Source: Pedomonas sp051304405 (GTDB taxonomy: Bacteria > Pseudomonadota > Alphaproteobacteria > Sphingomonadales > Sphingomonadaceae). Taken from it: 64,000 nucleotides of DNA. Positions 61,542-64,000 of the stretch are shown piece after piece. The position numbers and the translations under genes were made by a program. The DNA lies in assembly GCF_051304405.1 (NCBI RefSeq), contig NZ_JBPPGG010000002.1:124001-188000 (forward strand), in the 5' to 3' direction. How positions within the stretch are numbered: the first letter of the stretch is position 1; every line of letters starts with the position of its first letter. The notes beneath the pieces are model-generated. The model saw only the letters and a program-made list of their open reading frames with translations. It ran no database searches and had not been told where the DNA came from.

Positions 61542-64000
61542 TTAGCTGCCGCTGAAGGTGCGCTGCCACCAGCCGCGGCGGGCCGGGCGGGGCTGCGCCG
61601 GTTCCGCGGGCGCGGCGGCCTCGGTCGCCTCATTGGCGGCCGGTGCGCCTTCATTGGCGGCGGCGGGAGCCGGTGCGGGAGCCTCTGCCGCTATGGCAGG
61701 CTCCGGGGACGGCTCGGACCCGGACTCGTCACCGGACGGAGCGGCCTCCGGCGCGGCGGGAGCGGCAGGCGCTGCCGCCTTGGCGGTCTTGCGCGTGCGG
61801 GTGCGGGTGGCCCGTGCCGGCTTTTCCTCGGCGCTTGCCTCCGCTTCGGGCGCCTTGGCCTCGGCGGTCTTGGCCTTGGTGGTGCGGCGGCGCTTCGGCT
61901 TGGGCGCCTCCTCGGCCGGGGCTTCCGCAGCCGGGGCTTCCGCAGCCGGGGTTTCAGCAACCGGGGCCTCGGCAACCGGAGCCGGTTCAGCCGCCGCAAC
62001 CGGAGCTTCAGCCGGGGTTTCGGCCGGGGTTTCGGCCGGAGCCTCGGTCTCGGCCGCCTTGGCCTTGGTGGTCCGGCGGGTGCGGCGCTTGGGCTTGGGC
62101 GCTTCCGCCGGGGCCTCGGCCTCGGCCGGAGCCTCGGCTTCAACCGGCGCGGCGGTCTCGCCCGCGGTGTCGGCGACGGCCTCGGAGACCGCTTCGGTCA
62201 CGGCCTCGGACACGGCAGCGGCTTCGCCGACGGCCGGAGCCTCGGCGCCTTCGCCAGCCACGGCCTGCGGACGCTCGCCCCGGTCACCGCGACGGCGGCG
62301 ACGGCGGCGGCGACGGCGTTCGCCCTCGCCATTGGTCTCGCCGCCCGCTTCGGCGGCAGCGGCCTCGCCGCCCTCGGCGGTGAGGGCCTCGCCATTGGTC
62401 TCGCCGTTCTCGGCCGCGCCTTGTGCCTCGGCCCCGTTCTCGCCGTTCTCGCCATGGCGGCGGCGACGGCGGCGACGGCGGCGACGGCGGCCCTGACGGT
62501 CCTCGTCACCCTCGGCCTGGGTCTCGCGGGCCTCGCGGGCCTCGCGGGTCTGACCGCCCGCCTTGGCGGTGGTCTCCTCGACGGTATCCTCGGCCTCTTC
62601 CTCGTCGGCGACGTTGTCCTCTTCCTCCGGCTCCTCGGCGGGGACGGGCTGGGCCGTCAGCTCCACCGGCGCGATGGCCGGCGGCGGGCCGGAGCGCTCG
62701 ATCTCATAGTTCGGCACGATGAGGTCGGCCTTGGGCTCCACCTCGATGGTGATGCCGTAGCGGCTCTCGATCTCGGTGAGTTCGGCGCGCTTGCGGTTGA
62801 GGATGTAGATGGCGATTTCCGACGGCACGTACAGCAGCAGGTGCGACGCGCGGGCCTTGATCGCCTCCTCCTCCAGCGCGCGCAGCACATGGAGCGACGA
62901 GGACTGGACCGTCCGCAGGAAGCCCGCGCCGTTGCAGTGCGGGCAGACGTGGGTGGATGCCTCCAGCACGCCGGTGCGCAGGCGCTGGCGCGACATCTCC
63001 AGCAGGCCGAAGTTGGAGATGCGGCCCACCTGGATGCGGGCGCGGTCGTTCTTCAGCGCCTCCTTCAGGCGACGCTCGACATTTCGGATGTTGTTCTTGT
63101 CCTCCATGTCGATGAAGTCGATGACGACGAGGCCTGCCATGTCGCGCAGGCGCAGCTGGCGGGCGATCTCCTCGGCGGCCTCCAGGTTGGTCTTGTAGGC
63201 CGTCTCCTCGATGTTGTGCTCCTTCGTCGCCCGGCCGGAGTTGATGTCGATGGACACCAGCGCCTCGGTCGGGTTGATGACGATGTAGCCGCCGGAGCGC
63301 AGCTGCACGACCGGCCGGTACATGGCCTCAAGCTGCGCCTCCACCTGGTAGCGGTGGAAGAGGGGCACGCGGTCGCGGTAGAGATGCACCTTCTTGGCGT
63401 GGCTCGGCATGAGCAGGCGCATGTAGTCCTTGGCGGCGCGGTAGCCCGCTTCGCCTTCCACCCACACCTCGTCCACGTCGCGCGAGTAGATGTCGCGGAT
63501 GGCGCGCTTGATGAGGCTGCTGTCCTCGTAGATCAGCGCCGGGGCCACCGACTTGAGCGTCTGCTCGCGGATCTCGTCCCACAGGCGGGTGAGATAGTCG
63601 AAGTCGCGCTTGATCTCGGTCTTGGTGCGCTTGAGGCCCGCCGTGCGGATGATGCAGCCCATGCCCTTCGGCAGCTTCAGCTCCGACATGATGGACTTGA
63701 GGCGGCGACGGTCGGCCTGGCTGGAGATCTTGCGCGAGATGCCCCCGCCGTGGGTGGTGTTGGGCATCAGCACCGAGTAGCGGCCCGCCAGCGACAGGTA
63801 GGTGGTGAGCGCCGCGCCCTTGCCGCCGCGCTCTTCCTTCACGACCTGGACCAGAAGGATCTGGCGGCGCTTGATCACTTCCTGGATCTTGTAACGGCGG
63901 CGCAGGGCCGTGCGCCGGCGGCGCATGGCTTCCTCGGCCTCGTCCTCGTGATCGTCGTCGCCGCTGTCGTTGACCTCGGAAACCTCGCCGCCCTCGCGGG
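61542..64000 (-). CDS. rne: Ribonuclease E/G, 3' part (gene continues beyond the window)
   Basis: The window ends inside the gene, and the frame is open to base 64000. The visible part starts in the acidic/basic insert before the catalytic core (RRRRTALRRRYKIQEV), includes the S1-adjacent core with KGMGCIIRTAG, the DNase I-like nuclease region with VSIDINSGRATKE (catalytic Asp) and the zinc-link motif CPHCNGAG. About 350 residues of low-complexity tail follow: Arg clusters (RRRRRRRRRRRHG type) and Ala/Pro/Glu/Lys repeats, ending WWQRTFSGS. It initiates mRNA decay and rRNA processing, and the tail should scaffold the degradosome. Confidence 0.96.
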   Translation of the reverse strand, partial: REGGEVSEVNDSGDDDHEDEAEEAMRRRRTALRRRYKIQEVIKRRQILLVQVVKEERGGKGAALTTYLSLAGRYSVLMPNTTHGGGISRKISSQADRRRLKSIMSELKLPKGMGCIIRTAGLKRTKTEIKRDFDYLTRLWDEIREQTLKSVAPALIYEDSSLIKRAIRDIYSRDVDEVWVEGEAGYRAAKDYMRLLMPSHAKKVHLYRDRVPLFHRYQVEAQLEAMYRPVVQLRSGGYIVINPTEALVSIDINSGRATKEHNIEETAYKTNLEAAEEIARQLRLRDMAGLVVIDFIDMEDKNNIRNVERRLKEALKNDRARIQVGRISNFGLLEMSRQRLRTGVLEASTHVCPHCNGAGFLRTVQSSSLHVLRALEEEAIKARASHLLLYVPSEIAIYILNRKRAELTEIESRYGITIEVEPKADLIVPNYEIERSGPPPAIAPVELTAQPVPAEEPEEEDNVADEEEAEDTVEETTAKAGGQTREAREARETQAEGDEDRQGRRRRRRRRRRRHGENGENGAEAQGAAENGETNGEALTAEGGEAAAAEAGGETNGEGERRRRRRRRRRGDRGERPQAVAGEGAEAPAVGEAAAVSEAVTEAVSEAVADTAGETAAPVEAEAPAEAEAPAEAPKPKRRTRRTTKAKAAETEAPAETPAETPAEAPVAAAEPAPVAEAPVAETPAAEAPAAEAPAEEAPKPKRRRTTKAKTAEAKAPEAEASAEEKPARATRTRTRKTAKAAAPAAPAAPEAAPSGDESGSEPSPEPAIAAEAPAPAPAAANEGAPAANEATEAAAPAEPAQPRPARRGWWQRTFSGS

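Overview
The window is a GC-rich (roughly two-thirds G+C by eye), densely coding stretch of what looks like an alphaproteobacterial chromosome. Markers for that class are an NDUFA12-type complex I accessory protein, an EipA/DUF1134 envelope protein, DUF2155 beside mlaD, a sigma-32 with the RpoH box, the tig-clpP-clpX-lon-hup order, and aroQ-accB-accC. The class call is firm; order and genus are not resolved. Nothing suggests a plasmid or an intact prophage.

Layout. 0-4.4 kb: ETF-ubiquinone oxidoreductase, a TPR protein and ispE. 4.4-11.9 kb: an exopolysaccharide block with a very large multi-SLBB export protein, a UDP-sugar dehydrogenase, a DUF218 protein, a UDP-glucuronate 4-epimerase-like enzyme and a WecA-like initiating transferase. 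12-21.2 kb: tRNA-Gln, a small lipoprotein, NAD(P)HX repair enzyme, tRNA-Leu, then trigger factor, ClpP, ClpX, Lon and HU, then tRNA-Val. 21.5-24.6 kb: a soluble PAS chemoreceptor converging on a PEP-CTERM protein, whose AT-rich upstream DNA carries a sigma-54-type promoter, then a second tRNA-Val. 24.9-36.5 kb: membrane and envelope genes, an EF-hand secreted protein, tRNA-Lys, mtgA, rpoH, rluD, a lemA-TPM-TPM-JAMM-csp operon, eipA and a CHAD protein. 36.6-42.8 kb: tamA-tamB. 42.9-45.5 kb: a small accessory patch with tiny ORFs, an S24-type repressor facing a Cro-sized protein across paired operators, and a low-GC segment. 45.6-53.3 kb: a GGDEF/EAL protein, bioA-bioF-bioD, complex I accessory protein, mlaD, DUF2155 and aat. 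53.4-57.3 kb: accC, accB, aroQ and a fused thiS-thiG. 57.2-59.1 kb: about 2 kb of repeat-rich DNA with no convincing gene. 59.1-64 kb: a DsbA-like protein, an M48-TPR protease and the 3' part of RNase E.

How it fits together. Protein quality control is concentrated here: trigger factor, ClpXP, Lon, the heat-shock sigma factor RpoH, and a sigma-32-like promoter in front of lon. Cell-surface biology is the second theme: exopolysaccharide synthesis and export, a PEP-CTERM protein (a class whose sorting is linked to exopolysaccharide production in other bacteria), TamAB, MlaD, EipA, MtgA, and periplasmic DsbA and M48 proteins. The most interesting non-coding signals are the -24/-12 promoter of the PEP-CTERM gene, the TAGG-N6-CCTA operators at 44.5 kb, and the inverted-repeat-bounded region at 57.2-59.1 kb, which holds two identical 18-bp palindromes and shares a REP-like element with the bioF-bioD gap.
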